Shown: piece after piece, positions 37,548 through 48,595 of the stretch
Numbering within the stretch: the stretch's first letter is position 1
How the letters are laid out: every line of letters begins with the position of its first letter
From: Streptococcus infantis ATCC 700779
GTDB lineage: Bacteria; Bacillota; Bacilli; Lactobacillales; Streptococcaceae
NCBI RefSeq assembly: GCF_000187465.1
Contig: NZ_GL732439.1
Coordinates: forward strand, 700,558-764,557
DNA: 64,000 nucleotides
Direction: 5' to 3'
Translations under genes and position numbers: made by a program
Notes under the pieces: model-generated
The model's database searches: none
Told to the model about the DNA's origin: nothing
What the model saw: the letters and a program-made list of their open reading frames with translations, nothing else

Positions 37548-37575
37548 GTAAAGATGAGATGCTCTCATCTTTTTA
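37548..37575 (+). terminator. Terminator after truB
   Basis: AAAGATGAGA and TCTCATCTTTTT around TGC. Confidence 0.85.
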
Positions 37576-37707
37576 AAATATTAGCCGATAAATAGTTTTT
37601 AAATTTTATGTCTTAAAAAACCATTGAAAATACAGTGTTATTTGACAGTTTTGTTTACTTATGATAAGATTTAATTTAAGAAAAGCTAGAGAAAAATAGA
37701 GGATATT

Positions 37708-38199
37708 ATGAGTATTGAAATGACTGTCAGTGAGATTGCTGAGGTCTTGGGACTATCCCGACAAGCAATCAATAATCGTGTCAAAGAATTACCAGAAGAA
37801 GATATTACAAAAAACGACAAGGGTGTTACTGTTGTTACTCGCAGTGGATTGATCAAACTTGAAGAAATCTACAAAAAGACTATCTTTGAAGATGAACCGG
37901 TTAGTGATGAAGTTAAGCAACGAGAACTCATGGAAATTCTTGTTGATGAAAAGAATGCTGAAATCATTCGTCTTTATGAGCAATTAAAAGCCAAAGATAA
38001 GCAACTGGCTGAAAAAGATGAACAAATGCGTGTAAAAGACCGCCAAATCGCTGAAAAAGATAAGCAATTGGATCAGCAACAACAGTTAACCCTTCAAGCT
38101 ATGAAGGATCAAGAAACACTTCAGTTGGAGTTGGATCAAGCTAAGCAAGAAGTTCAGGCATCGAAGAAAGGCTTCTTTGCTCGCTTATTTGGCAAATAA
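37708..38199 (+). CDS. rocS: RocS, regulator of chromosome segregation
   Basis: 163 residues. An N-terminal helix-turn-helix (MTVSEIAEVLGLSRQAINNR, about 5-24), a central coiled coil with repeated AEKDKQL-type heptads (about 75-150) and a short amphipathic C-terminal helix (KKGFFARLFGK) that should bind membrane. This matches pneumococcal RocS, which links the ori region, ParB and the membrane, and protects the nucleoid during division. It has its own promoter region and terminator. Confidence 0.9.
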   Translation: MSIEMTVSEIAEVLGLSRQAINNRVKELPEEDITKNDKGVTVVTRSGLIKLEEIYKKTIFEDEPVSDEVKQRELMEILVDEKNAEIIRLYEQLKAKDKQLAEKDEQMRVKDRQIAEKDKQLDQQQQLTLQAMKDQETLQLELDQAKQEVQASKKGFFARLFGK

Positions 38200-38202
38200 G
38201 AA

Positions 38203-38245
38203 AAAACTGCTTGGTTTCTAGGACTAGACCAGGTGGTTTCTTTTT
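38203..38245 (+). terminator. Terminator after rocS
   Basis: AAACTGCTTGGT pairs (with G-T wobbles) with ACCAGGTGGTTT, then CTTTTT. Confidence 0.78.
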
Positions 38246-38268
38246 ACAAATCAATAAGGATTGATAAG

Positions 38269-38859
38269 ATGGAAACATTAAGAGAATATATCTCATTTGA
38301 TTTAGAATTCAATAGACATCAGGATAAGACTCATTTGATTCAAGTATCAGCAGTGCATTTTAAAGAAGGTGAAGAAGTAGGAGCATTTGACTCTTATGTC
38401 TACACTGATGCCCCTTTGAAGAGTTTTATTAATGGTTTGACGGGGATTACTTCAGAGACATTAAAAGGCGCACCAAAGGTAGAAGAAGTCCTGCAAAAAT
38501 TTCAAGTTTTTGTTGGTAACTTGCCTCTTATTGGTTATAATGCAGCAAAAAGTGATTTACCAATTCTACTAGAGCATGGATTTGACTATAGTCATCAATA
38601 TCTAGTTGATGTCTATAACGAAGCACTGGAGCGACGTAGTTCTGATCTTCATGGAATTGCTAATCTAAAATTACAAACTGTGGCTAATTTTCTGGGTTTT
38701 AAAGGGCAATCTCATAATAGTTTAGAGGATGCTCGTATGACTGCTCGAGTGTATGAAGCTTTTCTGGACTCAGATGAGAGTAGACTCTTACTCAATTCTC
38801 AAAGTAGTCTCAATTCGAATCCATTTGGTGCTTTGGATTTATCACAACTTTTTGATTAG
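38269..38859 (+). CDS. DnaQ-like 3'-5' exonuclease
   Basis: 196 residues from ATG 38269 (AAGGA nine bases upstream). DEDDh motifs: FDLEFNR (Exo I), YNAAKSDLPIL (Exo II) and HNSLEDARMTARVY (Exo III, with catalytic His and Asp). A stand-alone proofreading or RNA/DNA trimming nuclease, not part of PolC. It ends 8 bp before the GDPD gene and is likely co-transcribed. Confidence 0.88.
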   Translation: METLREYISFDLEFNRHQDKTHLIQVSAVHFKEGEEVGAFDSYVYTDAPLKSFINGLTGITSETLKGAPKVEEVLQKFQVFVGNLPLIGYNAAKSDLPILLEHGFDYSHQYLVDVYNEALERRSSDLHGIANLKLQTVANFLGFKGQSHNSLEDARMTARVYEAFLDSDESRLLLNSQSSLNSNPFGALDLSQLFD

Positions 38860-38867
38860 GAGTTTTT

Positions 38868-40631
38868 ATGAAACCTGAAAAACCGAAAAAATTGGGTTTT
38901 AAAAAGATTTACCTTAATCTAGATAAAATCCTCTTTTTATTCTTTCTAATTTTTATGTTGGTTGACTATATCTGGTTGCCACTTAACTCAGTGATAGCTG
39001 GATTTTTACTAAGTCAGACTGGATATTTGTTTATTTCCTACAACAATATTTTTGAGATAATAAAAAATGCTCCCATTGTCAGTCTTGGCTTCGTAATCTT
39101 AATAGCCATCAATCTACTAGTAGCCTATTTTCAACTTAGTATTCTCTTTATTGGAGCTCGCCACCTCCTATATCACGAAAAAAGGACTCTTATAGAATAT
39201 AGTCGAAAAGTATTTCGTGAAAGCCTTGCTTTTATGAAAAAGATGACTATTTCAAAAGCTTTGTTTATCTTTTTATTTGTAGCAATGCTATTTCCTTTTA
39301 TCAGGAAGATATTTAAGATTTATTATTTCAATAAAATCGTGATTCCAGAGTTTATTCAAACCTACATGGAAGATAAGTACTGGATGTGGTGGGTAGCCAT
39401 TATTATCTTATCACTCTTATTCTTCTATGTTTCTGTTCGCTTGATGTTCACTCTACCTAAGGTCTTTTATGAAAAGATGACGGTCAAGGAAGCTATCATT
39501 TATAGTTTGGATAAAACTAGATATTATTTTTGGTTTTATGCCTGGCATTTATTCTTAATTATTGTAAAAACCAATCTATTCTTCTATCTTCCACTCATCC
39601 CTTTACTATCGATCCAGTATATAGTGGATAGTCTTACTCAGAGAGAGTCTCTGGTCCTTGCTATTTTGAATTTTGTTCTTATCAAGAATTTCCACTATAT
39701 GGCACTGACCTATTTTCTTGTCAAATTTACATCTTTTTTAACGGGAGAAGAACTTGATATTATGCCAAGACGCGAGAAGGACCATATCATGAGGTGGGGG
39801 GTCATGGTTTGTGCAAGTATCTTCTTTGCGATTGAAGGCTATAATTATCTGGAAGCTCCTGTAGTCAATCCACCGCTTGTGATTTCACACCGTGGTGTAT
39901 CGAATGGAAATGGTATCCAAAATACAGTAGAATCCTTAGAAAAGACAGCGCAGTTAAAACCAGATTTGATCGAGATGGATATCCAGGAGACTAAAGATGG
40001 GCAATTTGTCATGATGCACGATGCTAATCTTAAAGGCTTAGCTGGTATTAATAAAACACCACAGGAGTTGACCTTAGAAGAGTTAAAGAAGATTGACATT
40101 CATGAGAATGGTTATGAGACAAAGATTTCAAGTTTCGATGATTATCTGACTCGTGCAAATGAATTACATCAGAAACTTCTCATTGAGATTAAGACCAGCC
40201 ACAAAGATAGCCCGCAGATGATTGAACATTTTCTAGACAAATACGGTGCAAAAATTAAGGTTTATGGTCATCAAATGCAATCCTTGGATTATAAGGTTAT
40301 TGAAAAAGTGAGAGAGTATGACAAGGATATTCCTGTCTACTTTATTCTTCCCTATAATTCTGTTTTTCCTAGAACGGTTGCTACAGGCTACACAATGGAG
40401 TATTCTACTTTAGATGAATACTTTGTGACAAAACTATGGAATACTGAGCAAAAACTCTATGTATGGACAATCAATAGTTCGGAATCATTTAATAAGTCTT
40501 TTCACCTAGGTGTTGACGGAATGATTACTGATGACTTGGAAAGAATAAAAGAAGAACTAGTAACTGCTCAGGAAGACCCTGAATACAGTGACTTATTGCT
40601 AAATAAAGCAACTGAGTTCTTTGCTTATTAA
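38868..40631 (+). CDS. Membrane glycerophosphodiester phosphodiesterase
   Basis: 587 residues. The first ~325 residues form a multi-pass membrane domain (about eight helices, the GPDPase membrane family). The GDPD catalytic domain follows, with ISHRGVSNGN (catalytic His about 343) and EMDIQETKDGQFVMMHD (about 367-383). It hydrolyses glycerophosphodiesters, perhaps teichoic- or lipid-derived, near the membrane. Close to lic1, but in its own unit with rocS/exonuclease. Confidence 0.9.
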   Translation: MKPEKPKKLGFKKIYLNLDKILFLFFLIFMLVDYIWLPLNSVIAGFLLSQTGYLFISYNNIFEIIKNAPIVSLGFVILIAINLLVAYFQLSILFIGARHLLYHEKRTLIEYSRKVFRESLAFMKKMTISKALFIFLFVAMLFPFIRKIFKIYYFNKIVIPEFIQTYMEDKYWMWWVAIIILSLLFFYVSVRLMFTLPKVFYEKMTVKEAIIYSLDKTRYYFWFYAWHLFLIIVKTNLFFYLPLIPLLSIQYIVDSLTQRESLVLAILNFVLIKNFHYMALTYFLVKFTSFLTGEELDIMPRREKDHIMRWGVMVCASIFFAIEGYNYLEAPVVNPPLVISHRGVSNGNGIQNTVESLEKTAQLKPDLIEMDIQETKDGQFVMMHDANLKGLAGINKTPQELTLEELKKIDIHENGYETKISSFDDYLTRANELHQKLLIEIKTSHKDSPQMIEHFLDKYGAKIKVYGHQMQSLDYKVIEKVREYDKDIPVYFILPYNSVFPRTVATGYTMEYSTLDEYFVTKLWNTEQKLYVWTINSSESFNKSFHLGVDGMITDDLERIKEELVTAQEDPEYSDLLLNKATEFFAY

Positions 40632-40637
40632 CATAAA

Positions 40638-40667
40638 TTAAAAGAGGCTGTAAATCAGCCTCTTTTT
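40638..40667. terminator. Bidirectional terminator, GDPD gene / ybaB
   Basis: AAAAGAGGCTG and CAGCCTCTTTTT around TAAAT, between convergent genes. Confidence 0.88.
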
Positions 40668-40677
40668 GAGAATATAA

Positions 40678-40977
40678 TTAAAATGGTAACTTACCAGCAA
40701 ATGCTCCAAGCTTCTTTTTAGTAGTTTCATCAATTCGTTCAAGAGCAGCATTGAGCGCTTGAACAGTCATATCTGAAAGTGTTTCAATATCCTCAGCATC
40801 CACAACTGCAGGATCAAAATCAATTTTTACGACTTTTTTATCACCTGTTAAGGTAGCAGTTACAAGGTTTTGAGCAGAAGTCCCAACAAATTCTGTGGCA
40901 GCCAATTCAGCTTGGCTTTGCTCCATTTGTTTTTGAAGTTTTTGAGCTTGACGCATCATGTTTTGCATATTCATCAT
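40678..40977 (-). CDS. YbaB/EbfC nucleoid-associated protein
   Basis: 99 residues, [19 protein letters not shown] at the start, the helix that builds the tweezer-like dimer of the family. It binds DNA. It is alone on the minus strand, with AAAGGAAGC upstream of the ATG, and faces lic1 divergently across about 350 bp. Confidence 0.92.
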   Translation of the reverse strand: MMNMQNMMRQAQKLQKQMEQSQAELAATEFVGTSAQNLVTATLTGDKKVVKIDFDPAVVDAEDIETLSDMTVQALNAALERIDETTKKKLGAFAGKLPF

Positions 40978-41082
40978 GGCGGTATTTAGCTTCCTTTTCT
41001 TTTATTTTCCATTTTATTTTAACAATTTTAATTGGAAAAGTCTAATTAAAATTTCAGGAACTCTATACATATCAAACAATGA

Positions 41083-41110
41083 TTTAAGGTTTCTTTAAGG
41101 TTTTTATAAT
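41083..41110 (+). promoter_or_regulatory. CiaR box and proximal -10, distal lic1 promoter
   Basis: TTTAAG 41083-41088, five bases, TTTAAG 41094-41099: a perfect CiaR direct repeat. TATAAT follows at 41105-41110. This would make lic1 responsive to the CiaRH stress system, as in pneumococcus. The mRNA from here has a leader of about 215 nt. Confidence 0.85.
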
Positions 41111-41280
41111 ATTCTGAAGAACTATATATTATCTGAACAAATCTCTTCAGGTTCATAAATAGAGAAGGTTTTCTTGGATAATTGTTTATTTTAAATAGAT
41201 GATTAATCCTAAAAGTTCAGATTATTATTTGAATACAAATTTGTTATAGCTTTGTTTGTTCGCTATTTATTTCAAGATTG

Positions 41281-41289
41281 TGATATAAT
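41281..41289 (+). promoter_or_regulatory. Proximal lic1 promoter (extended -10)
   Basis: TGA-TATAAT at 41281-41289, about 43 nt before the tarI start, with SD AAAGGAG. The -35 is poor. Likely the constitutive lic1 promoter. The rest of 40978-41331 shows no gene. Confidence 0.7.
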
Positions 41290-41331
41290 AGTAAACAATG
41301 AGTTTTTAAAACAAACTAAAGGAGAATCGAT

Positions 41332-42039
41332 ATGATTTACGCTGGAATTTTAGCAGGTGGTACCGGCACGCGCATGGGTATTAGTAACCTACCCAAACAA
41401 TTTCTTGAGTTGGGAGACCGCCCAATCCTAATCCATACAATTGAAAAATTTGTCTTAGAGCCAAGTATCGAAAAGATTGTGGTTGGAGTTCACGGAGACT
41501 GGGTGACACACGCAGAAGATTTAGTTGAAAAATTCCTTCCACTCCACAAGGACCGTATCATCATCACAAAAGGTGGTGCTGAACGTAATTCTAGTATTGA
41601 AAAGATTATTGAAGCTATCGATGCTTATCGTCCAATCACTGAAGATGATATCGTGGTAACACATGACTCAGTTCGTCCTTTTATCACACTTCGAATGATT
41701 CAAGATAACATTGCTCTCGCACAAAATCATGATGCTGTTGATACAGTAGTTGAAGCAGTAGATACCATTGTTGAAAGTACAAACGGTCAGTTTATCACAG
41801 ATATTCCAAATCGTGCTCATCTCTATCAAGGGCAAACTCCTCAAACCTTCCGTTGTAAAGACTTCATTGATTTGTATGGTTCTTTATCAGCAGAAGAAAA
41901 AGAAATTTTAACAGATGCATGTAAAATCTTTGTTATCAAGGGGAAAGATGTAGCCTTGGCAAAAGGTGAATACTCAAACCTTAAAATCACAACAGTTACA
42001 GACTTGAAGATTGCTAAAAGCATGATTGAGAAAGAATAG
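41332..42039 (+). CDS. tarI: Ribitol-5-phosphate cytidylyltransferase TarI
   Basis: 235 residues, IspD-like nucleotidyltransferase with AGILAGGTGTRMG near the start (CTP-binding loop). Makes CDP-ribitol for teichoic acids from ribitol-5-phosphate supplied by TarJ. First gene of lic1; 2 bp before tarJ. Confidence 0.93.
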   Translation: MIYAGILAGGTGTRMGISNLPKQFLELGDRPILIHTIEKFVLEPSIEKIVVGVHGDWVTHAEDLVEKFLPLHKDRIIITKGGAERNSSIEKIIEAIDAYRPITEDDIVVTHDSVRPFITLRMIQDNIALAQNHDAVDTVVEAVDTIVESTNGQFITDIPNRAHLYQGQTPQTFRCKDFIDLYGSLSAEEKEILTDACKIFVIKGKDVALAKGEYSNLKITTVTDLKIAKSMIEKE

Positions 42040-42041
42040 AC

Positions 42042-43064
42042 ATGATTAATCAAATTTATCAACTGACAAAACCAAAGTTTATTAATATTAAATATCAGGA
42101 AGAAGAAATTGATCAAGAGAATCATATCCTCATCCGACCAAATTACATGGCGGTTTGTCACGCGGATCAACGTTACTACCAAGGTAAACGCGATCCAAAA
42201 ATTTTAGCGAAAAAACTACCAATGGCTATGATTCACGAGTCTTGTGGTACAGTCATTTCTGATCCAACAGGTACTTACAAAGTTGGTCAGAAGGTTGTTA
42301 TGATTCCAAATCAACCACCTATGCAAAGTGATGAGGAATTCTACGAAAATTACATGACTGGAACATATTTCTTATCAAGTGGTTACGATGGATTCATGCG
42401 AGAATTCGTTTCTCTGCCTAAGGATCGTGTGGTAGCTTACGAAGATATCGAAGATACAGTTGCTGCCATTACAGAGTTTGTCAGTGTTGGCATGCATGCT
42501 ATGAATCGTTTCATGACGGTATCTCACAGCAGACGTCAACGCATCGCTGTCATTGGTGATGGAAGTTTAGCTTTTGTCATGGCCAATATTATCAACTACA
42601 CTTTGCCTGAAGCTGAGATTATTGTTATCGGACGTCATTGGGAGAAATTAGAATTATTCTCATTTGCAAAAGAGCTCTACATTACTGATAGCATTCCAGA
42701 GGATCTTAGTTTTGACCATGGTTTCGAATGCTGTGGTGGTGATGGATGTGGACCTGCTATTAATGACTTGATTCGTTACATTAAACCACAAGGTACCATT
42801 TTGATGATGGGTGTTAGTGAGTATAAAGTTAATATCAATACTCGAGATTCATTGGAAAAAGGCTTGTTATTAGTTGGATCTTCTCGTTCTGGAAGAGTTG
42901 ACTTTGAAAATGCCATCCAAATGATGGAGATTAAGAAGTTTGCCAATCGTTTGAAGAATATCATTTATCTAGAAGAACCAGTAAGAGAGATTAAGGATAT
43001 TCATAGAGTATTTGCAACAGACCTTAATACTGCCTTCAAGACAGTATTTAAGTGGGAAGTCTAA
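42042..43064 (+). CDS. tarJ: Ribulose-5-phosphate reductase TarJ
   Basis: 340 residues, zinc-type alcohol dehydrogenase family. Reduces ribulose-5-phosphate to ribitol-5-phosphate for TarI. The zinc site residues are in VCHADQRYYQ (about 38-47) and MIHESCG (about 63-69); the NADPH fold shows IGDGSLAFVMA (about 171-181). Second gene of lic1. Confidence 0.92.
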   Translation: MINQIYQLTKPKFINIKYQEEEIDQENHILIRPNYMAVCHADQRYYQGKRDPKILAKKLPMAMIHESCGTVISDPTGTYKVGQKVVMIPNQPPMQSDEEFYENYMTGTYFLSSGYDGFMREFVSLPKDRVVAYEDIEDTVAAITEFVSVGMHAMNRFMTVSHSRRQRIAVIGDGSLAFVMANIINYTLPEAEIIVIGRHWEKLELFSFAKELYITDSIPEDLSFDHGFECCGGDGCGPAINDLIRYIKPQGTILMMGVSEYKVNINTRDSLEKGLLLVGSSRSGRVDFENAIQMMEIKKFANRLKNIIYLEEPVREIKDIHRVFATDLNTAFKTVFKWEV

Positions 43065-43076
43065 TGGAGGATGATT

Positions 43077-43946
43077 GTGAAGGAAATCGTTAAAGAAAAG
43101 ATTGCTTCTTTATTATCTGGTGACGAAGAAATCCAGAGCGTTGAACAGTTGGGTGGAATGACCAATCAAAACTATTTGGTTAAAACATCCTCAAACCAGT
43201 ACATCGTTAAGTTTTTCGGTAAAGGTACGGATAAATTAATCGACCGCCAGAATGAAAAGTTCAATCTTGAATTGTTGAAAGATTTAAAATTAGATGTAGA
43301 AAATTATCTTTTTGATATTGAAGCTGGTATCAAAGTCAATCAATACATTGAAAATGCTGAGACACTTGATTCAGCTACCATTAAAACCAAATTTGAAAAA
43401 ATTGCTCCAATTCTACAAACGATCCATGCTTCTGGTAAAGAATTAAAAGGAGAGTTTGCTCCTTTTGAGGAAATCAAAAAATATGAATCATTGATTCAAG
43501 GGGAGATTTCTTATCCAAACTATGAAGCTGTCAGAAAATCAGTTTTTTCTTTAAAAAATGAGCTTGAGAAAATCGGAGTTGATAAGAAATCATGTCATAT
43601 TGATTTGGTTCCAGAAAACTTTATTGAAGGACCAGACGGACATCCTTATCTGATTGATTGGGAATATTCTTCCATGAACGATCCTATGTGGGACCTTGCA
43701 TCACTCTTTCTAGAATCTGAATTTACACCGGAAGAAGAGGCGGACTTTCTAGCTTATTACGAGGGTGACAAGACTCCTGTTTCGAGAGAGAAAATTCGTA
43801 TCTATAAGATTTTACAAGACATTATTTGGAGCCTATGGACTATTTACAAAGAAGAAAATGGTGCAGATTTCGGAGATTATGGAATCTCTCGTTACAATAG
43901 GGCTGTAAAAGAATTGCAGTCTCAGGGAGGAATTGATGAAGACTAA
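43077..43946 (+). CDS. licA: Choline kinase LicA
   Basis: Phosphorylates imported choline for teichoic-acid decoration. 289 residues from GTG 43077, chosen because GGAGG (43066-43070) abuts the upstream ATG at 43071 but is six bases from this GTG, and 289 matches pneumococcal LicA. Kinase motifs: GGMTNQNYLV (about 26-35), catalytic CHIDLVPENFI (about 177-187) and LIDWEYSS (about 196-203). It overlaps licB by 11 nt. Confidence 0.93.
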   Translation: MKEIVKEKIASLLSGDEEIQSVEQLGGMTNQNYLVKTSSNQYIVKFFGKGTDKLIDRQNEKFNLELLKDLKLDVENYLFDIEAGIKVNQYIENAETLDSATIKTKFEKIAPILQTIHASGKELKGEFAPFEEIKKYESLIQGEISYPNYEAVRKSVFSLKNELEKIGVDKKSCHIDLVPENFIEGPDGHPYLIDWEYSSMNDPMWDLASLFLESEFTPEEEADFLAYYEGDKTPVSREKIRIYKILQDIIWSLWTIYKEENGADFGDYGISRYNRAVKELQSQGGIDED

Positions 43947-44814
43947 AAATGGAGTTTCCTTTGGACTTATCTCAGGGATTTTTTGGGGGTTAGGGCTAAC
44001 CATTAGTGCCTATATCTTCTCTATATTTACTGACTTGTCACCTTTTGTAGTAGCAGCAGCGCACGACTTTCTTAGTATTTTTATCTTGCTAGGATATCTT
44101 CTAGTTAAAGAAGGAAAGGTACGTTTTTCAATCTTCTTGAACATTCGAAATGTCAGTGTTATTATCGGTGCACTTTTGGCTGGGCCGATTGGCATGCAGG
44201 CCAATCTCTACGCAGTCAAGTATATCGGTAGTTCATTAGCATCCTCAGTTTCAGCTATTTATCCTGCAGTATCTGTCATTCTCGCTTTCTTTTTCTTAAA
44301 GCATAAGGTTTCTAAGAATACAGTATTTGGAATTTTATTAATCATTGCAGGAATTATTGCTCAGACCTACAAGGTTGAACAGGTCAATTCCTTTTATATC
44401 GGAATCCTTTGCGCATTAATTTGTGCGCTTGCTTGGGGAAGTGAAAGTGTTCTAAGCTCTTTTGCAATGGAAAGTGAACTCAGCGAACTCGAAGCCCTCT
44501 TGATCCGACAAGTAACTTCCTTCTTGTCCTATCTTGTTATTGTTCTCTTCTCGCATCATTCATTTGCAGAAGTGGTAAATGGACAATTGTTTGGTCTGTT
44601 AATTGTCTTTGCGGCATTTAATATGATCTCTTACCTTGCCTACTATATGGCTATTAATCGATTGCAGCCAGCAAAAGCTACTGGATTAAATGTGAGTTAT
44701 GTAGTATGGACTGTTTTATTTGCAGCAATTTTCTTGGGCTCGCCCCTTAATTTGCTGACCATCATTACTTCACTTATCGTAATGGCTGGTGTTTATATTA
44801 TTATTAAAGAATAA
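43936..44814 (+). CDS. licB: Choline transporter LicB
   Basis: 292 residues with ten membrane helices, DMT/EamA superfamily. Takes up choline for LicA. Start ATG 43936 has GGGAGG five bases upstream (a TTG at 43933 is also in frame). Overlaps the licA end, so the two are coupled. Confidence 0.92.
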   Translation: MKTKNGVSFGLISGIFWGLGLTISAYIFSIFTDLSPFVVAAAHDFLSIFILLGYLLVKEGKVRFSIFLNIRNVSVIIGALLAGPIGMQANLYAVKYIGSSLASSVSAIYPAVSVILAFFFLKHKVSKNTVFGILLIIAGIIAQTYKVEQVNSFYIGILCALICALAWGSESVLSSFAMESELSELEALLIRQVTSFLSYLVIVLFSHHSFAEVVNGQLFGLLIVFAAFNMISYLAYYMAINRLQPAKATGLNVSYVVWTVLFAAIFLGSPLNLLTIITSLIVMAGVYIIIKE

Positions 44815-44826
44815 AGGAGAAAACGC

Positions 44827-45516
44827 GTGAAAGCGATTATCTTAGCAGCGGGATTGGGAACTCGTTTGAGACCCATGACAGAAAATACTCCCAAAGCCTT
44901 GGTAAAGGTTAATGAAAAACCTTTAGTTGAATATCAAATCGAATTTTTAAAAGAACGTGGAATTGATGACATTATCATCGTTGTTGGTTATTTAAAAGAA
45001 CAATTCGACTATCTTAAGGAAAAGTACGGTGTGCGTTTAGTCTTCAACGAAAAATATGCTGATTACAATAACTTTTACTCTCTTTACTTGGTAAAAGAAG
45101 AATTGGCTAACAGCTATGTTATCGATGCGGATAACTATCTTTTCAAGAATATGTTCCGAAATGATATTGAACGTTCAACCTACTTCAGTGTTTATCGTGA
45201 AGATTGTGATAATGAGTGGTTCCTAGTTTACGGAGATGATTACAAAGTTCAAGATATCATTGTCGATAGCAAAAATGGACGCATCTTGAGTGGTGTGTCA
45301 TTCTGGGATGCTCCAACAGCTGAGAAAATTGTTGGGTTTATCGATGATGCCTATGCAAGTGGCGAGTTTGTTGACCTCTATTGGGACAACATGGTCAAAG
45401 ATAATATAAAAGAACTAGATGTATATGTAGAAGAGTTGGAAGGAAACTCTATCTATGAAATCGATAGTGTCAAAGATTATCAAAAGCTGGAGAAGATTCT
45501 CTCATCACAAAAATAA
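44827..45516 (+). CDS. licC: Choline-phosphate cytidylyltransferase LicC
   Basis: 229 residues from a GTG start with AAAGGAG upstream. AAGLGTRLRPMTENTPKAL (about 6-24) is the nucleotidyltransferase signature. Makes CDP-choline from phosphocholine, the donor for choline on teichoic acids. Last gene of lic1; no strong terminator is seen before the pyr promoter. Confidence 0.94.
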   Translation: MKAIILAAGLGTRLRPMTENTPKALVKVNEKPLVEYQIEFLKERGIDDIIIVVGYLKEQFDYLKEKYGVRLVFNEKYADYNNFYSLYLVKEELANSYVIDADNYLFKNMFRNDIERSTYFSVYREDCDNEWFLVYGDDYKVQDIIVDSKNGRILSGVSFWDAPTAEKIVGFIDDAYASGEFVDLYWDNMVKDNIKELDVYVEELEGNSIYEIDSVKDYQKLEKILSSQK

Positions 45517-45552
45517 GCTACGTTTATGAACTGATACCTTACCTATTTTTAC

Positions 45553-45581
45553 TTGACTTTTTATGTTTGATACAGTATACT
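45553..45581 (+). promoter_or_regulatory. Promoter of pyrK-pyrD
   Basis: TTGACT 45553-45558, 17-nt spacer and TATACT 45576-45581. Transcription should start near 45588, just upstream of the PyrR binding loop. Confidence 0.75.
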
Positions 45582-45601
45582 AGTGAAAATTTAACCTTTA
45601 A

Positions 45602-45730
45602 GGGCAGTCCAGAGAGACTCACAAGGTGTCAGAGAAAAGAAGCTACAATGGAAACAAGTAAGCAAGTGCTTATTTGCTACTTTTGTGTAAATATCTTAAC
45701 TGAAACCTTGCAAGTGCAAGGTTTTTCTTT
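45602..45730 (+). promoter_or_regulatory. PyrR-dependent attenuator
   Basis: The PyrR-binding loop is at 45602-45630 (GGCAGTCCAGAGAGACT, then CACAAGG). The terminator stem is AAACCTTGC 45703-45711 with GCAAGGTTT 45716-45724 and a U-tract. With UMP/UTP, PyrR binds the loop and favours termination, so pyrK-pyrD falls when pyrimidines are plentiful. Confidence 0.9.
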
Positions 45731-45764
45731 ATCTGATCCCCTTAAAATTTAAGGAGGAAAAGTT

Positions 45765-47511
<1,747 letters not shown>

Positions 47512-47532
47512 TTTTTTAAAATTCGTAATGTT

Positions 47533-47569
47533 TTGAATGCCTTCTTCTTTCTGGTATAATATGACTATG
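47533..47569 (+). promoter_or_regulatory. Promoter fused to the ribF start (leaderless)
   Basis: TTGAAT 47533-47538, 16-nt spacer, TGG-TATAAT ending 47560. The second ATG (47567) is seven bases after the hexamer, at the expected +1. Confidence 0.68.
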
Positions 47570-48478
47570 ATTGTAACAATACCTATAAAAACTGAAAAAG
47601 ACATTGCAACACCAGGTTCAACAGTCCTCGTTTTAGGATATTTTGATGGTATCCACCTTGGACATCAAAAATTATTTAGTATTGCTGGTGAAATTGCTGC
47701 TAAGAAGAGATTAAGCGTTGCTTTAATTACCTTTCATGAATCACCAAAATTAACCTTAAAACCCTATTCACCAGAAAATTTACTTCATATCCTGAATGCA
47801 GAAGAACGTGAACGTAAGTTTAAACGAGCTGGTGTCGAAAATCTTTATTTAATGGACTTCTCAAGTCGTATCGCTAATATGACAGCTCAAGAGTTTGTAG
47901 ATACTTTTGTCAAAGAAGTTAAAGCAGATACCATTGTAGTTGGATTTGACTATAGTTTAGGTTCAGATAGAAAATCAGCAGAAGATTTAAAAGAAATCTT
48001 TGATGGAGAAGTAGTCGTAGTACCTCCTGTAGAAGATGAAAAAGGAAAGATTAGCTCTACTCGTATTCGTCAAGCTATCCTTGAAGGGAATGTGAAAGAA
48101 GCAGGTCAGCTGCTTGGAAGTCCACTTCCTACAAGAGGAATAGTCGTACACGGCAATGCTCGTGGTCGAACAATCGGCTATCCAACTGCCAATCTCGTGC
48201 TCTTGGATCGTACTTATATGCCGGCAGATGGTGTCTATACCGTTGATATCGAAATCAAGAGAAAACTCTATCGAGGAATGGCCAGTGTCGGGAAGAACGT
48301 TACTTTTGATGGAGAGGAAGAGCGTTTTGAAGTGAATATCTTTGATTTTGATGAAGATATTTATGGTGAAACAGTGACCGTCTATTGGTTAGATCGTATC
48401 CGAGATATGGTAAAATTTGACGGTATTGAACAACTGGTCAAACAACTCGAAGAAGATGAAAAAGCGGCAAGAAAATAA
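47567..48478 (+). CDS. ribF: Bifunctional riboflavin kinase/FAD synthetase
   Basis: Makes FMN and FAD from riboflavin. 303 residues from ATG 47567. The in-frame ATG at 47561 would lie before the predicted transcription start, and 47537 lies in the promoter. Adenylyltransferase motif GYFDGIHLGHQK (about 24-35), kinase motif GRTIGYPTANL (about 201-211). A single gene with promoter and terminator. Confidence 0.94.
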   Translation: MIVTIPIKTEKDIATPGSTVLVLGYFDGIHLGHQKLFSIAGEIAAKKRLSVALITFHESPKLTLKPYSPENLLHILNAEERERKFKRAGVENLYLMDFSSRIANMTAQEFVDTFVKEVKADTIVVGFDYSLGSDRKSAEDLKEIFDGEVVVVPPVEDEKGKISSTRIRQAILEGNVKEAGQLLGSPLPTRGIVVHGNARGRTIGYPTANLVLLDRTYMPADGVYTVDIEIKRKLYRGMASVGKNVTFDGEEERFEVNIFDFDEDIYGETVTVYWLDRIRDMVKFDGIEQLVKQLEEDEKAARK

Positions 48479-48485
48479 AAGAATC

Positions 48486-48517
48486 AAAAAGTTCGGATGA
48501 TTGTCCGAGCTTTTTGT
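48486..48517 (+). terminator. Terminator after ribF
   Basis: AAAGTTCGGA and TCCGAGCTTTTTG around TGATTG. Confidence 0.82.
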
Positions 48518-48595
48518 TTTTCAAAAGTAGTCGATTAAGAGTCTTAGATTTATTTTTTCTATTGGTAAAATTTTGGGTAAAATTAAATTTCTAGC

